NCBI GenBank assembly: GCA_001687465.1
Contig: LVLI01000388.1
Location: forward strand, 1-64,000
Length of the DNA: 64,000 bases
Reading direction: 5' to 3'
DNA from: Halocafeteria seosinensis
Taxonomy: Eukaryota > Sar > Bigyra > Bicosoecida
Shown in pieces: positions 1 to 11,628 of the stretch. Below the pieces are notes generated by a model that saw only the letters and a list, made by a program, of their open reading frames with translations, was not told the origin of the DNA and ran no database searches. A program made the translations under genes and the position numbers. The first letter of the stretch is position 1; each line of letters starts with the position of its first letter.

Positions 1-291
1 AAATAGAAGTGTAGAGTGTTTTTGGCATGCTTCCGATGGTCGGGGTTTCGTACGCTGAACCTGAATCTGCAAATGAGTCTCCTTCCAAAGTTTCCGGATA
101 TCCATTGCTTTGAAACTTTGATGAAGTAGAATCACAGACAGTCTGCACAAAAGTTAGACGTTCACTGAAAACCAGTCCTACTGGAAATTCTGACATGTAG
201 TACTTACCACGTGAGCGTCTCGAAACCACGTCATTTGAAGCATTACAAAAGTCTCTGCACTTCGTATTTCCAAGGTACGCTGGATCACAGC

Positions 292-1416
292 CTAATCCTC
301 TTGGCCGAAGAGTCGACGGAACTCATCTGGTTCCGTCTCCTCTTCACCCCACCATTGAGACCTATTGTCCAAGGCATTTTTGGCGGCCGCCTTCTGCGCT
401 TCCTTTTTGGTCGGGCCCCGACCGACACCAATTTCATTGCCCTCGTAGAGAACAGTCGCATAGAACTCTGGCATGTGGTCAGGTCCTATCCCTCCAGTAC
501 GATACTCCGGTAGCTCCAGTCCACGCTGCTGAAAAAATTCCTGAAGAGCGTTTCTTGCTCTTTCCAGATTGACACAACCATCGTCAGACGCTGCTCGGCC
601 TTGATCGCCACCTTCCAAACATCGCAGCATCAGTTCCCGTACATGGGAATCCAAGAACCGCGACAATGCATCCCAGCCTTGATCAAGATAGATGGCCCCC
701 AACAGCGCTTCAAACATGTCTCCAAGGCGATTTACTCGATTGCCTCTCTCATCACTCAACCATATGCTACTTCCCACTAGCAGGTACTCGTTAAGTCCGA
801 GTTCCTCTGAGTATGTGGCGCAGGCTGCCTGCTCCACGATGCGGGCTTTTTGGGAGGTGAGATCTCCTTCACGAGCATTAGGGCTTTTGTCGCACACTAA
901 CACTGACGCGTACGCTCCGAGGAACGCATCTCCAAGAAATTCCAGCCTTTCATTGTGTACCAACCCCCCGTGTTCATTCGCAAATGAGGAATGGATGAAC
1001 GCCTGTTTCAGAAGTTCGGGATTCTCAAAATCAAATCCAATCAGCTCTTGAATGGGTGTTGGATCAAAATCGATACCGGCCTCATCCAACGTCGTCGGTC
1101 TCACGTCGTTGGTCTCAACATTCTGAAGACTCCGATGGAAATTCTCCGCGGCAAGTTGAGCTACTTGCTGCTCCTTTTCCTTCCGCTCTCGGTTCGTTAG
1201 ACGACCACGGCCAGCGAGAGTGAGTGTACCATACACTCTGCCCCGCACTTTGGCTACCAGGCAGTACTGGCCATCGCTTCCTTTTTCAACCTCGTAGCCA
1301 GGTTGAACCGGAAGACATTTCTGCACCAGGCGTTGAAAAATGTCTTTCCAGTTCCGGGAACCGTCGAACTCGGTGTTCTCCTCGGTAGCGTACAAGGTAA
1401 TGCCTCTTGTTGCCAT
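292..1416 (-). CDS. RNase III with flanking dsRNA-binding domains
   Basis: Single-exon reading frame of 374 residues. The RNase III domain spans about residues 121-266 and carries the signature NERLEFLGDAF. All six residues that match the E. coli metal-binding and catalytic set are present: E156, E159, D163, E183, D233 and E236. A C-terminal double-stranded RNA-binding domain covers about 286-350. Residues 22-96 also look like a dsRBD, giving dsRBD-RNase III-dsRBD. The family cleaves dsRNA with 2-nt 3' overhangs, in rRNA or small-RNA processing. The protein lacks PAZ or helicase domains, so it is not a full Dicer; it resembles bacterial-type or plant RTL enzymes. No clear targeting peptide is visible. 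The start is the first in-frame ATG. Confidence 0.9.
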   Translation of the reverse strand: MATRGITLYATEENTEFDGSRNWKDIFQRLVQKCLPVQPGYEVEKGSDGQYCLVAKVRGRVYGTLTLAGRGRLTNRERKEKEQQVAQLAAENFHRSLQNVETNDVRPTTLDEAGIDFDPTPIQELIGFDFENPELLKQAFIHSSFANEHGGLVHNERLEFLGDAFLGAYASVLVCDKSPNAREGDLTSQKARIVEQAACATYSEELGLNEYLLVGSSIWLSDERGNRVNRLGDMFEALLGAIYLDQGWDALSRFLDSHVRELMLRCLEGGDQGRAASDDGCVNLERARNALQEFFQQRGLELPEYRTGGIGPDHMPEFYATVLYEGNEIGVGRGPTKKEAQKAAAKNALDNRSQWWGEEETEPDEFRRLFGQED

Positions 1417-2560
1417 CTTGATATCAAGTGAATTGTTGGTGGTGCTTTTCGAGAGAAAATCTAGCGTGTTTGCGCGAAAATCCTGCGGAACGGATCTTTG
1501 GATTCACCCGACAGTGGTGTTGCAGACGATACGCGGTTGTGCCGCTCATATTCGATCACGTACCTTGTTTACTTTAGTTTTTGCTTTGCAGCGGTGTACA
1601 CGTACAGTGGACTGTGTGAGACAATTCTCAAACAATCCCAGCCGAAATCATAATAATATCTTACTACAACCGGAGTATCCATTAACCGGTTGAAGCGGAA
1701 GAAATGTCGTGGCCCGCTCGTGGAGCTGGCAGGCTGGTGGCAGCCGCTGGCTTTTTCGCGCCACTTTTGGCTCCAACGAGGGCAGGCTGCATGAACTACA
1801 CGAAAAGCAATGCACCTCAGTAAGCCATTGAACTATGCTAACTGAAACCATCGTTGGCTCAGGAGCACCGGTGCGCATGAGAGGGGGTGAAGGGATCCGG
1901 TGCGGACGGGGGGACGGCCGCAGGTGAACAGTGAATGGACTGCCTATTGTATACTGCTCGAGCTGTCCAAAGCATCTTCTTTTCGTTCATATAGGGGTGA
2001 CTACATGCATATTAAGCTGTCCTTTAGAACAGGGTTGGCTCAGTAACCGACGAGTGTTGTTCAACTTTGGTTTGGCGTTGGCGGCTTGTTTACACAGGAT
2101 AGGAGCCATGGTATACTGTTGTACAACCAGATTGATAGTGTAAAATTGGTGTACAGTAAACTGAGTAAAAAGAAACCTCAACACCGGTGACTTCGCGAGC
2201 ACGCTGAAGACTACGCACACCGAATGTAGCACATAAGGATACGCGTGAAATGGCCGAAATATCGACTTCCTTCAAAAGCTAGCGTTCCTCGTGTACACAT
2301 TCCACGCAAACATCCCTCAGGTATTTACACCACACACATGTCTCACAATCTGCTACTACTACGTGGTGAGGGACCTCTACGTTCTGGACAGTTGGGCCAA
2401 GAAAACAACATTCATTTGGTAACATGTGAGCATGTCCTTCTTGATTCCGAGAAGTCCGTGCGTCTCGCAGGATCTGGGTCTTGTCTTCAGCTCAATGAGT
2501 GAAGCAGCGCAATGGATGAAGGCATTCTCGTAGACTGGGGGAAGGAGGTCAGTGTCTTAC
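1417..2560. other. intergenic, no gene recognised
   Basis: This lies between the start of the RNase III gene and the stop of the next minus-strand gene. Only short frames without recognisable protein character occur. It should hold the promoter of the RNase III gene and the 3' UTR of its upstream neighbour. Confidence 0.5.
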
Positions 2561-4105
2561 TCAACTTAGCCCACTTCGTTTCGGCTCCCACCCTTGTAGC
2601 AGCTCCTGACATTCTCGCGATACATCTAGTCCTTCCTTGGCAGCATCGAGAGGGATCTCGTTATACGTCGATTTCAGAGTTGGGTCCGCTTCCGCATCTA
2701 ACAGCGCTTGTACAATGTGTGAGTGTCCGCCGAAGGATGCGCTATGAAGTGGAGTGAGCTGTTTCTGGTCCCTGACGTTTACTGAAGCACCATGGTCGAT
2801 CAATTGGATGACACCTTCGTAATAGCCTCTGTCGGCGGCTACATGCAATAGCGTCATACGCCCTTGCTTGGTCACAGCTTTATCCAGCTGTTTCTGCAAA
2901 ACCTCCTCTGTCGAAAGCAGTTTTGATAAAGAATCGGTTTTACCACGATGTATTGCATCAAACGCATCAACAAAGGGTTGCTCGATACCAGGCAGGGTAT
3001 TTAATCTTTTCCCGACTTGCTTCTTTGCTCTTAAAAAGGCAAGATCTTCATCCGAATCCTCCTCCCTCTGGCGCTTCACGGAGCCGCAGAAGGTATCTTT
3101 CCCACCATACTCGCTTGGCACAGCGGTAAACGTCCAGCATTTATTTTCCTGCGCGTGTATTTGGCGGCCAAACTCTCTACCTAGTTTTCGCACTGCCAAT
3201 TGGACATCCGGGTAGTCCCAGTCGTCACCCACCAGATGCGCGTAAGGAAACAAGGTTATCGCGTTACGTATGTCCTTCCAAGCTGGTTCGTAGTGATGAT
3301 CCGCGTCTATGTAAATGACCTCTGGTTCCACATTGTGTTTTCGCAGCATTCTCTGTAAAAATGGCATCGCCTCAGTTGTCGACATCTGCACAGGAACTAC
3401 CCGATCGCTGTAATCCCACATGTTGAGCTCAAACGTTTCCAGCAGCGGCAGCTTCTTCAGAATGTTCAGCTGTATAGCGTCATGACTGTAGTGATCAGAT
3501 TGCTGCTGTAGAATGAAACTGTTGTCGTATAGATCGACGGCGAAAATGATAGCATTGGGTGCATGCTGAGCGATGAACTCTGTGCTGGCTCCCAACCAAG
3601 ACCCCAATTCGAGAACGACAGTCGTTTCCTCAGAGAGAAGGTATTTCAGCACAGTCTTATGAGCATCATAGAACCAACCATGTTTGAACACTTTAGTCTT
3701 GTCATCCGGCTTTTTCTGGGGCATACCGCACGCAGGGTGCTCGCAGATCTCTTGTTTCGCAGCAATAGGATCGCTTCGTGGACTCTCCTTCGTCGTTGCG
3801 GCTGTGCGAGTGTCGAAATACACTTTCTCTCGGTTTTCGTTGATTCTAAAGACCCATCCCCTGGGGAGACGTTGGTCAATCCAGTACGAGTATCCAGTCT
3901 TCAGGTCATTGATATATTCACGGCCACCGCAGCTCTTGCTCTTAAATAGTCGATAGTGTGAAGGAAGATAATTCTTCCACCATTGCTCCTGTCGCACGGA
4001 TAGTTGATCGGAGCGTACAGATGCCGAAGCCATTCCCCGGATGATCCCATTCCGAACTACTCTTTCATTCACGATACAGACATTCAACAAGTATAGGCAT
4101 GCCAC
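2561..4105 (-). CDS. WW-like / class I methyltransferase / ankyrin protein
   Basis: Single-exon frame of 514 residues; Met25 (near 4033) is an equally plausible start. Residues 60-110 resemble one and a half WW modules: a half with YINDLKTGYSYW followed by LPRGWVFRINENREKVYFDT, in which the second tryptophan is missing. Residues 145-330 form a class I SAM-methyltransferase-like fold of the MTase_24 type, with motif I VVLELGSWLGAST and an acidic strand end (AVDLYD). An IDADHHYEPAWKDI segment matches the metal/substrate loop common in this group. Residues 415-490 hold two or three ankyrin repeats (TLLHVAADRGY, TPLHSASFGGH). The substrate cannot be deduced; WW and ankyrin parts suggest protein-guided targeting. 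Confidence 0.8.
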   Translation of the reverse strand: MACLYLLNVCIVNERVVRNGIIRGMASASVRSDQLSVRQEQWWKNYLPSHYRLFKSKSCGGREYINDLKTGYSYWIDQRLPRGWVFRINENREKVYFDTRTAATTKESPRSDPIAAKQEICEHPACGMPQKKPDDKTKVFKHGWFYDAHKTVLKYLLSEETTVVLELGSWLGASTEFIAQHAPNAIIFAVDLYDNSFILQQQSDHYSHDAIQLNILKKLPLLETFELNMWDYSDRVVPVQMSTTEAMPFLQRMLRKHNVEPEVIYIDADHHYEPAWKDIRNAITLFPYAHLVGDDWDYPDVQLAVRKLGREFGRQIHAQENKCWTFTAVPSEYGGKDTFCGSVKRQREEDSDEDLAFLRAKKQVGKRLNTLPGIEQPFVDAFDAIHRGKTDSLSKLLSTEEVLQKQLDKAVTKQGRMTLLHVAADRGYYEGVIQLIDHGASVNVRDQKQLTPLHSASFGGHSHIVQALLDAEADPTLKSTYNEIPLDAAKEGLDVSRECQELLQGWEPKRSGLS

Positions 4106-4632
4106 ATGCTATAAAGGTCGTCAAAAAGTTGAATCCTAAAAAAACAACTTCAACGAGACAAACATATCGTCTACTTTCTTGAACATTCTACTTGATGATC
4201 AACAGCATTGAAAACGCGATTTGTAGACAAGTCTATTTGTCTCGAAGAAAGGATTATCTGGATTGGCTTGCTGTTTGTTGCTTGCTTGTCAAAGGCGGTC
4301 TAGGTTGATCAAGACGCTTCCATTCTATGGCCATGTTGCAAAGGAATGTACGTAGTTTCGATATACACAGCGTTCCAGTGGCGGCACCATGGATGGTTGC
4401 GTTAAAATTGTTTTTGGACCCATACATGTTTTTCTCCACCATTGAGATCGAGTACAAGAACCATATGTCGGTACTTTCGTATTACCAAGGATGCACGAGA
4501 CCAACAAAAAGGGCCAAGTACATGTTGAAGGGGGAGAATAGGGGACAGCAAAAGCATGTGGGTCAGGGGCCTGTAGGGGAGGAACCACGTCTGTCATTAT
4601 TACGGATAGAATTCACTCTTATATGTGCGTGT
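4106..4632. other. divergent promoter interval
   Basis: About 530 bases separate the divergent starts of the methyltransferase-ankyrin gene and SDHA. No coding character or RNA gene was seen. It probably contains both promoters. Confidence 0.4.
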
Positions 4633-6671
4633 ATGCAGCTTTTGCGTTTCCGCGTGGGTAGTGGACGCCAATTCCACTCATCTGCTTTGTGTCAGCAAGT
4701 TGTTGGAGGAAGCAAAGATGCCAACGTAGATCAGGATACTTCGTCCAAGAGCTATCCCATCAGTAAGTTGCACTGACGTAAGAGCGTCCCTAAGTGACGT
4801 ATGAGTGACTTCATGCCGAATTGTCTGCTGCAGTCGATCATCAATATGAAGCTGTCGTCGTAGGAGCAGGAGGCGCAGGTCTCCGAGCTGCTATGGGATT
4901 GGCTGAGAGTGGATTCCGTACAGCGTGTATCTCCAAACTGTTCCCAACGCGGTCTCATACAGTGGCTGCGCAAGGTGGAATCAATGCCGCAATGGGAAAT
5001 CGTACCGAGGACGATTGGAGGTGGCATATGTACGACACTGTGAAAGGCTCAGACTGGCTTGGCGACCAAGACGCCATCCACTACATGTGCCGTGAAGCAC
5101 CAGCGTAAGTGTTGCTAGAACTGCATGTCGGAACTGTAGCAGTTGTGGAAAACTTCCGTCGTAACTGCAGTGCTGTACGAGAACTTGAGGGATATGGACT
5201 TCCTTTCTCACGAGATGAAGAAGGAAAAATTTATCAGCGTGCCTTCGGCGGTCAGTCCTTGAACTTTGGTAAAGGCGGGCAAGCATATCGGTGCGCTGCC
5301 GCAGCAGACAGAACCGGTCACGCCATGCTACATACATTGTATGGCCGATCACTAGCTTTTGATACCACATACTTTATAGAATATTTCGCCCTGGATCTAA
5401 TCATGAACGAGAATGATGAATGCGTTGGTGTTATGGCGTTATGCATGGAAGACGGAAGTATCCACAGATTCAACACAAATCATACTGTACTTGCAACTGG
5501 TGGGTATGGTCGAGCGTACTTCTCCGCCACGTCTGCACATACCTGCACTGGAGACGGAGGAGGAATGGCACTCCGCGCTGGTATCCCTCTGGAAGACCCG
5601 GAGTTTGTTCAATTCCATCCTACAGGTATCTACGGAGCAGGTTGCTTGATGACTGAAGGTTGCCGCGGTGAGGGTGGCATTCTGCGTAACTCGGAAGGGG
5701 AGCGCTTCATGGAACGCTACGCGCCTACTGCCAAGGACTTGGCTTCCCGGGACGTGGTCAGCCGGGCTATGACGATGGAATTGCGTGAAGGGCGAGGTTG
5801 TGGTCCGAATGGGGAATACATCCACCTGCACTTGGATCACCTTCCGCCAGAGGTGCTCGCAGAACGGTTACCCGGTATAAGTGAAACTGCCAAGATTTTT
5901 GCAGGCGTAGACGTTACCAAGGAGCCTGCCCCTGTTTTGCCTACGGTTCATTACAACATGGGAGGCGTACCTACGAATCATCTCGGTGAAGCGGTGAAGC
6001 CAACCAAGGACGATCCAAATAGGATCATTCCAGGATTATTTGCGGCAGGTGAGGCTGCCTGTGCTTCAGTGCATGGCGCCAACCGATTGGGAGCCAATTC
6101 TCTGCTTGATATTGTGGTATTCGGACGAGCTGTCGCCAATCAAATTAACAAACTGAATAAGCCTGGGGATGCAATCAAACCGCTTCCGAAGAATGCGGGT
6201 GAAGAGAGCATTGGTAACCTCGACCACTTAAGACATGCGAATGGCTCGAGGCCCACAGCGAACCTTCGACTGGAGATGCAGCGGACAATGCAGCATAATG
6301 CTGCCGTGTACCGTACGAAGGAAACACTAGAAGAGGGTGTGAAGAAGATAGATGATGTCGTGAAGAATTTTGATGACATATCGACCAAGGATCGAAGTCT
6401 GATCTGGAATAGCGACCTGATAGAGACGTTTGAGTTACAAAACTTGCTCTCGCAAGCTGCCGTAACGATGCATGCAGCCGAGAAAAGGAAGGAGAGCCGG
6501 GGTGCACACGCTCGTGAAGACTTCACCGAGCGTGAAGATGAAAATTGGATGGTCCACACAATTGCCTATCACAAAGATAAGAAGACCAGTATTGAGTACA
6601 GGCCCGTACATCACTATACTTTGGATAGTGAAGAGATCGAACCCTTCCCACCTCAGAAACGTGTATACTAA
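4633..6671 (+). CDS. SDHA: succinate dehydrogenase flavoprotein subunit, mitochondrial
   Basis: Three exons: 4633-4762, 4834-5104 and 5171-6671, giving 633 residues, close to the usual 620-665. Introns are 71 and 66 bases with matching phases. The protein starts [19 protein letters not shown], a typical basic mitochondrial presequence. The FAD-binding glycine motif [13 protein letters not shown] follows, then SHTVAAQGG with the histidine (about residue 85) that carries covalent FAD. Substrate and catalytic motifs include [33 protein letters not shown] and the C-terminal [12 protein letters not shown]. It oxidises succinate to fumarate in respiratory complex II and the TCA cycle. The continuous frame before position 5171 reads intron sequence. 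Confidence 0.97.
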
Positions 6672-6766
6672 GTTTAGTTTTTTCCTCAAGAATTTTGTGC
6701 TCATTGCTCTTACGTTGGCATAAAAATAAATCTGCTCCTACCTTGTTGACACTTATCTACCCCAGC

Positions 6767-9700
6767 TTAAATCCCAGTGCTGGATGCCATAGAGTTCCTT
6801 GATGAATTGCTCTTATCCAGGAGCGGTGCTCGTCCTGATTTGGCGGCTTTCTGGTAACTATTAAGTTTAGCCTTTAACTTCGCCACTTCTTGCGATAGCT
6901 CAAAATTCTCGGTCTTCAACCGCTCGACATACCTGTATACGAGAGGAAATGTAACAGTCGGCAAAAAACCCGTAGTACAACCCGGCAGTTTGATACTTAC
7001 TTTATCTTCTGCTTGGAGTTCTGGTGTCCGGCTAATTTGGCATTCTCTTCTGTCAGTTTTCGCGCCTCTTCTAAAGCAGCTTGTTGACTGGCCTGTAATA
7101 GTGCGGATTCTGTTTCAGCATGCAGCGCACGATTCAAGGATCCTTCGTCACGTGCCCGCTCGAGCAATTTCGCCAATTCGTCACACCGACGAGACTTTTC
7201 CTCCGCAATTTCTTTGTATTTGGATGACTCCTTTCTGGACTTTTCTAACTGGTCACTTAACTCAGAAACTTTGCTTTGGTTCTTCGAAGCCTCAATGCGT
7301 GCTTTCTTGCACTCCTCTCGGCCCGAGTTTGCCATCTCTTTAAACTTATCCACTTGCTTTGACAAGTACTTGGAGTCCTCTATTGCCTTGTTGGCCTTCT
7401 CCCTATTGGCTTCTGCCTCGTACGCGCGGTTCTCCATGTTCTCCAGTTCTTTCTCTAGCTCCTGCACCTTTTGGTTCTTTTCAGATCGTTCTCCAGAGAG
7501 CTCCGCCTGTGCAGCTTCGTAGGAAGTTTTCAACTCATTGAATTCTTTATCCTTCTCTTCTTTCTTGCTTCGTTCCACGACCAACTGCTTCTCCAACTCA
7601 TCCTTAAATGCACACAGACTCTCATATTCGCTGTTGACTCTCTCTAGCTCCGTTGACGTTTCCGCGTTGGAGGAAGAAAGCTTTGTCAATTCCGAATCCT
7701 TGTCTTCTATACGTTTTTGCAGCTCACTGATTTCGGATCTCAAGGCTGCTTCTGACTGCGACTTGGTGGTCTCAGCATTCCGCAGCTCTTGCTGAAGGTT
7801 GTCGTAACCACTCTTCAAAGAGTCATATTGAGACTTCATTTGTTCGTAATGTTCAGCGTATTCATCCAGCTGCGTTTGTAATTGACACTCCCTCATGCGG
7901 GATCTCGCCTGATCATTTGTAATACTGTCCTTTAAATTCATCATCTGATCTTCAAGTCTCAAAATATTATCTTGCTTTTCTTGTAGCTTCTGCCTTAACT
8001 GCTGAACCATCTGTTGCTGAGCCTTTTCTACGGATTGCTTCTCCCGAGCAAACTGCTCTCTTAGAGCAGCCTTCTCCGATTCCCACTCCTGAAGAGATCG
8101 AGTATGTTCTTGTTGCATGCTCCGAAGTTCGTGCTCCTTGGCTTCTGATAACTGCTTTATTGAACTCGCATGTTCTTCTTGTAGGTCCGCGACTTTACGG
8201 TCATGTTCATCTCTTAAGTGTTGTTCCATCTGAGAGAAGTTATCGTCCTTCTCCTTGAGCAAATGGCCATACTTTTGCAATTGCTCGGTATGGTGTGTCC
8301 TCTCCTGGGAGAGATCATCTCTTAAATCCTTCAGCTCCTGTTCAAACTTTTCCTGCAGTGTTACCAGCTCTCTTTGGAACTGTTCTTCTTTCTCCTTTAT
8401 CTTACTCTCGTACGATTCGACAAGGTCTTGTTTTGACGATTCGAGCTTATTGACATGTTGCGTATGCTTCTCTTCTAAATCCCCGAGTTCTCGCTGTTTC
8501 TGATCTTCTATAGCTGATTTTTGTTCTTCAAGAGAGTGCATTTCTCTTTGATGGGTCCTCTTCAACTCATCTATGATTCTCTTATGAGAGGACTCTTGAG
8601 CTTCCAATTCTTGTTGGTGATGTTGTTCAAGTGTGTGCTTTTCGTTTTCCACTTGTTGCCGCAAATCTTGGACTGCTGCTTCATGTTGCCTTTCTCTCCT
8701 CGCCATTTTCGCTTCATAAGCGTTTGCAATTTGTTCAGTCATCTCTTGGCAGTAGCGGATTGCACATTGGAATTTTTCTGAAGAGTCTTCCTTCAGAGAC
8801 GAGAGCTCCTCCCTTAGACAGGCGCAGGCAGACGCAAATTCCTGAGTCTTATTGTTACAACATCCACGCAACGCTCTCAAGCGGTTCTGCAGGTTGTCAA
8901 TGCTGGAGCTCAAGCTTTTCTGTGTAGCCTCCAATTCGCCCTGCTTTACCCGGATAGTTTCCTCAAGCTCGGCTTTGTGAGACTCTCGGAGATTCACAAT
9001 CTGATTTTCGTAACGCTCTTTTGTCTGCTCTAACTCATTGTTGAGAGCCTTCCGGTCCGTTTCAAACTTCGCTGTGAACTCATGTAGTTCCTGAGCGTGC
9101 TCTTGTTTCAAACTTGACAAGCAATGCTCCCAGTCACGGTTAAGTTGGTACCTTTGCTCTTCATTCTTCTTGCAGAGTGAGTCAACCACATTTTTGTTTT
9201 CACACTCGACATTCCACAAGGAAGAGTGTAGGTCTTCTTGTAGCATGCTTAGCCGCTCTAGACTATTGGAGCGAAGCTCCTGAATCCTCTGAGCACACGC
9301 TTTCTCCTTTGCATCAATCTCAGCTTGTTTTTCGCTCTCTAGGTCGTCCTTCTTCTCAGAAAACCTTTCGTCAGCTTTTTGTTCTATTATTGTATCTAGC
9401 TCTTGCTCCTTCTCTTCTACCTGGCTTTCTTTGGAATAATATTTTTGGACCTCTTGCTCGAGTGTCTGTGGGGCAGGTAAACACCACGAAATAGTTAGCC
9501 GACGTAATAGAATGTATTAAAACATTATGTAAAAGCGATTTTTACCTGTACTTTCTTCCGCAAGTTCTTTTCATGCTCGGAGAATTTTCGCTTCATGTCC
9601 TCCATGTCCGTGTACGCCTTGCGAACACGAGCTCGTAGCCGTTGCTCGTTGGTTGCATTGACACCTAAACCTTCTTCTGACGATACACCACTGGCACTGC

Positions 9701-10140
9701 TATTTCTCATTCTCTTGCGGTTTCTGGTTACCGGCCCTTCCTTGCTATCGCGTTGCGTCTGCGATCCTTCACCACCTTCGTGAAGATGGTCCAGGAGACT
9801 CAAGTCCATTGATTCCATGGAGTCCCGCCTGTCACTTTCTCTCCATCGATCACCGTATCCGAACGACGGGGCAACGATTTCCCAGTTTTCTTTGATGTCA
9901 TATGATCCTGGACCTGGCAATTCATCTTCTGTACCATGCAAAACACACATGCCTTTAGTAAACGGCTGCTACGCAACAATTCCAATTTCAACAGTGGGGA
10001 ATGTGTGTCAATAAACACATCCAATCAAAGCCGAACTCCACCCCCCACGAGTAATGTATAGCACGATTACAGTGAGGAAATGCATGAAGGAACTTACTGC
10101 GTTTGTCATCCCACCGTGGAGGCTGCCTTCCCCAATCCAT
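6767..10140 (-). CDS. long coiled-coil protein with STPGR/SHIPPO motif
   Basis: Four exons on the minus strand: 10098-10140, 9546-9928, 7001-9465 and 6767-6932, giving 1,018 residues. All phases agree; introns are 169, 80 and 68 bases. The first exon begins MDWGRQPPRWDDKR and joins to DELPGPGSYDI, an STPGR-type (SHIPPO) motif found in microtubule-associated proteins of cilia and sperm tails. A basic segment (TRNRKRMRN) follows. From about residue 115 to the C-terminus the chain is almost continuous heptad coiled coil rich in E, Q, K and L. The last exon ends in a serine-rich tail. A cytoskeletal or ciliary role is inferred; the exact family is not recognised, and coiled-coil similarity is unreliable. 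Confidence 0.85.
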
Positions 10141-10342
10141 CTTTGCGCGCGGAAGTGTGAAACTAAGCTCTGTCGCACACTTAACTTCTTCCCGTACACG
10201 TGTGCTTGCACGTAGTACACTAGCAAATCAGTGTACCACAGGATAGTACTGTGCTCTATAAACCTGACAATGCGATAAATTCCTTGGAATTGGCTCCAGT
10301 TAAAGGGTCTTCGTGCCGCGACCGCAAGTCGGACGCGCCAAA

Positions 10343-10687
10343 ATGACTCAACTTGAAGTTGTCGAATCGACGAAGCCACACAGGAAGTTGTTAGGCACTC
10401 TTTGTGACACACCAAGAGGCAGAAGAACTCATAGTACTCCTGGAGTCTCCCCATCAGTAGTTCGAACGCAACCGAACCTGGTGGCAGCGAGCGATCATCT
10501 TGGAACATTGTCTGTGCGTGGCCCGCCTGGACCATCTGAACCAAAATTCATTCAACCCAATGCTTACGCCACATATACACGCTCAAAACCAACAACCATC
10601 CTCTATGCCTCTGTATTCTCCCTTGTCTACCTTCAGTGGTCCGTAGTACAATTCCCCTCCCCCCTCTTTCCGCATCCCAGGGAATAG
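10343..10687 (+). CDS. possible small basic protein, uncertain
   Basis: An open frame of 114 residues starting at an ATG with a purine-rich context. It is rich in P, S, T and R, has no domain or targeting signal I recognise, and lies in the 700-bp divergent interval between the coiled-coil gene and the AGTRAP-like gene. Codon choice looks like that of neighbouring genes, which is the only support. It may be an exon, a 5' leader or chance. Confidence 0.27.
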   Translation: MTQLEVVESTKPHRKLLGTLCDTPRGRRTHSTPGVSPSVVRTQPNLVAASDHLGTLSVRGPPGPSEPKFIQPNAYATYTRSKPTTILYASVFSLVYLQWSVVQFPSPLFPHPRE

Positions 10688-10844
10688 TGCCTTTAGCCAA
10701 GATATTCGAGTTGTTTTCGCCGTGATTGTTTGACTTTAGCCTCTCCTCAGGTGCACACCTTTACAGAGAGTAAATTTAACGATTTGCAATCTACGCCTTA
10801 TTTGACGGCGATAGTTTATTGAGAACCTCACCTGATAGAGCACC

Positions 10845-11553
10845 ATGTCCTCCTGGAACGGATCGATGCTGGAAAAGACATGCATGGTGCATGCCTCTGT
10901 AGCTATTATGGCGGGCCTAGGTAATGGTGGTTACGGAAGTGTAAGTGCTGTTGTAGTCGCTGCCCCCCTATCGGGAGTACGAGGGATTCGTTAAACGCGT
11001 TTTTGGCTCCAATAACGTCGTTTTTTCTGCAGCCCTTCAACGTTGGCATTGCTATCTTCGGTATACTAGTAGCATACCTCTCCAAGCCCCAACTGGCAGT
11101 GAGGTACGTGTGATAGCATAACTTACTCCCTATCCAAAGGTAATCCGTTGGCATTTTGCGGGAAGTTGCAGATTTTTGATCCTTCTGTCTTTTGCACTGC
11201 TGGCGGATATTGCTTGGCTGGGTCTATGGACACATGATATAGAATCCCAGAAAACGTACGACCAGAGCAGCGTTGAGAAGCAGAAACATACTGGTCAATT
11301 TGCTATTGGTATGGCCATTGTCTGCCTGATGTTGAAGCCGGTTATGGGATTCTTTGGATACCGAGTTTACGCTGAAGGTGGTGGAGTAGGTCAGGATTAT
11401 GTTGACATGCAACCCGATGGGGAACACCCCGCTGCTCAAGGAGCGGCACCTTATGTGGGTATGTTCTGATTCTTGGTTATATAAACAATTACGTGGTGTA
11501 ATGTGTACTCTCTTTCTGCGTTATTTGTGTGTGCAGGGTCGGCCGGATACTAG
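10845..11553 (+). CDS. AGTRAP-like multi-pass membrane protein
   Basis: Four exons: 10845-10940, 11033-11103, 11172-11458 and 11537-11553, giving 156 residues; animal AGTRAP is about the same size. The protein has four hydrophobic stretches, including PFNVGIAIFGILVAYL and FLILLSFALLADIAWLGLW. The conserved stretch HTGQFAIGMAIVCLMLKP matches the AGTRAP core (RFGVGMAILSLLLKP in the human protein), and the chain ends in SAGY, like the ARGY end of human AGTRAP. In animals the protein binds and dampens the angiotensin II type 1 receptor. No such receptor is expected in a protist, so an older trafficking role is likely. The stop is 75 bases from that of the convergent gene. Confidence 0.85.
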
Positions 11554-11628
11554 AGAGCTTACAACTGTATCAATATCTCCTGTCAGGATAACAGCCTTGT
11601 CAATAGCACACTCTCTAAAAACTGCTCC

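Noticed and set aside
7538-8927. Several serine- or leucine-rich plus-strand frames
   Set aside because: They are shadows of the coiled-coil gene on the minus strand, produced by its biased codon composition.
10008-10544. 178-residue minus-strand frame upstream of the coiled-coil gene
   Set aside because: Only a 43-base piece in a different frame (10098-10140) fits as the first exon; the rest lacks protein character.
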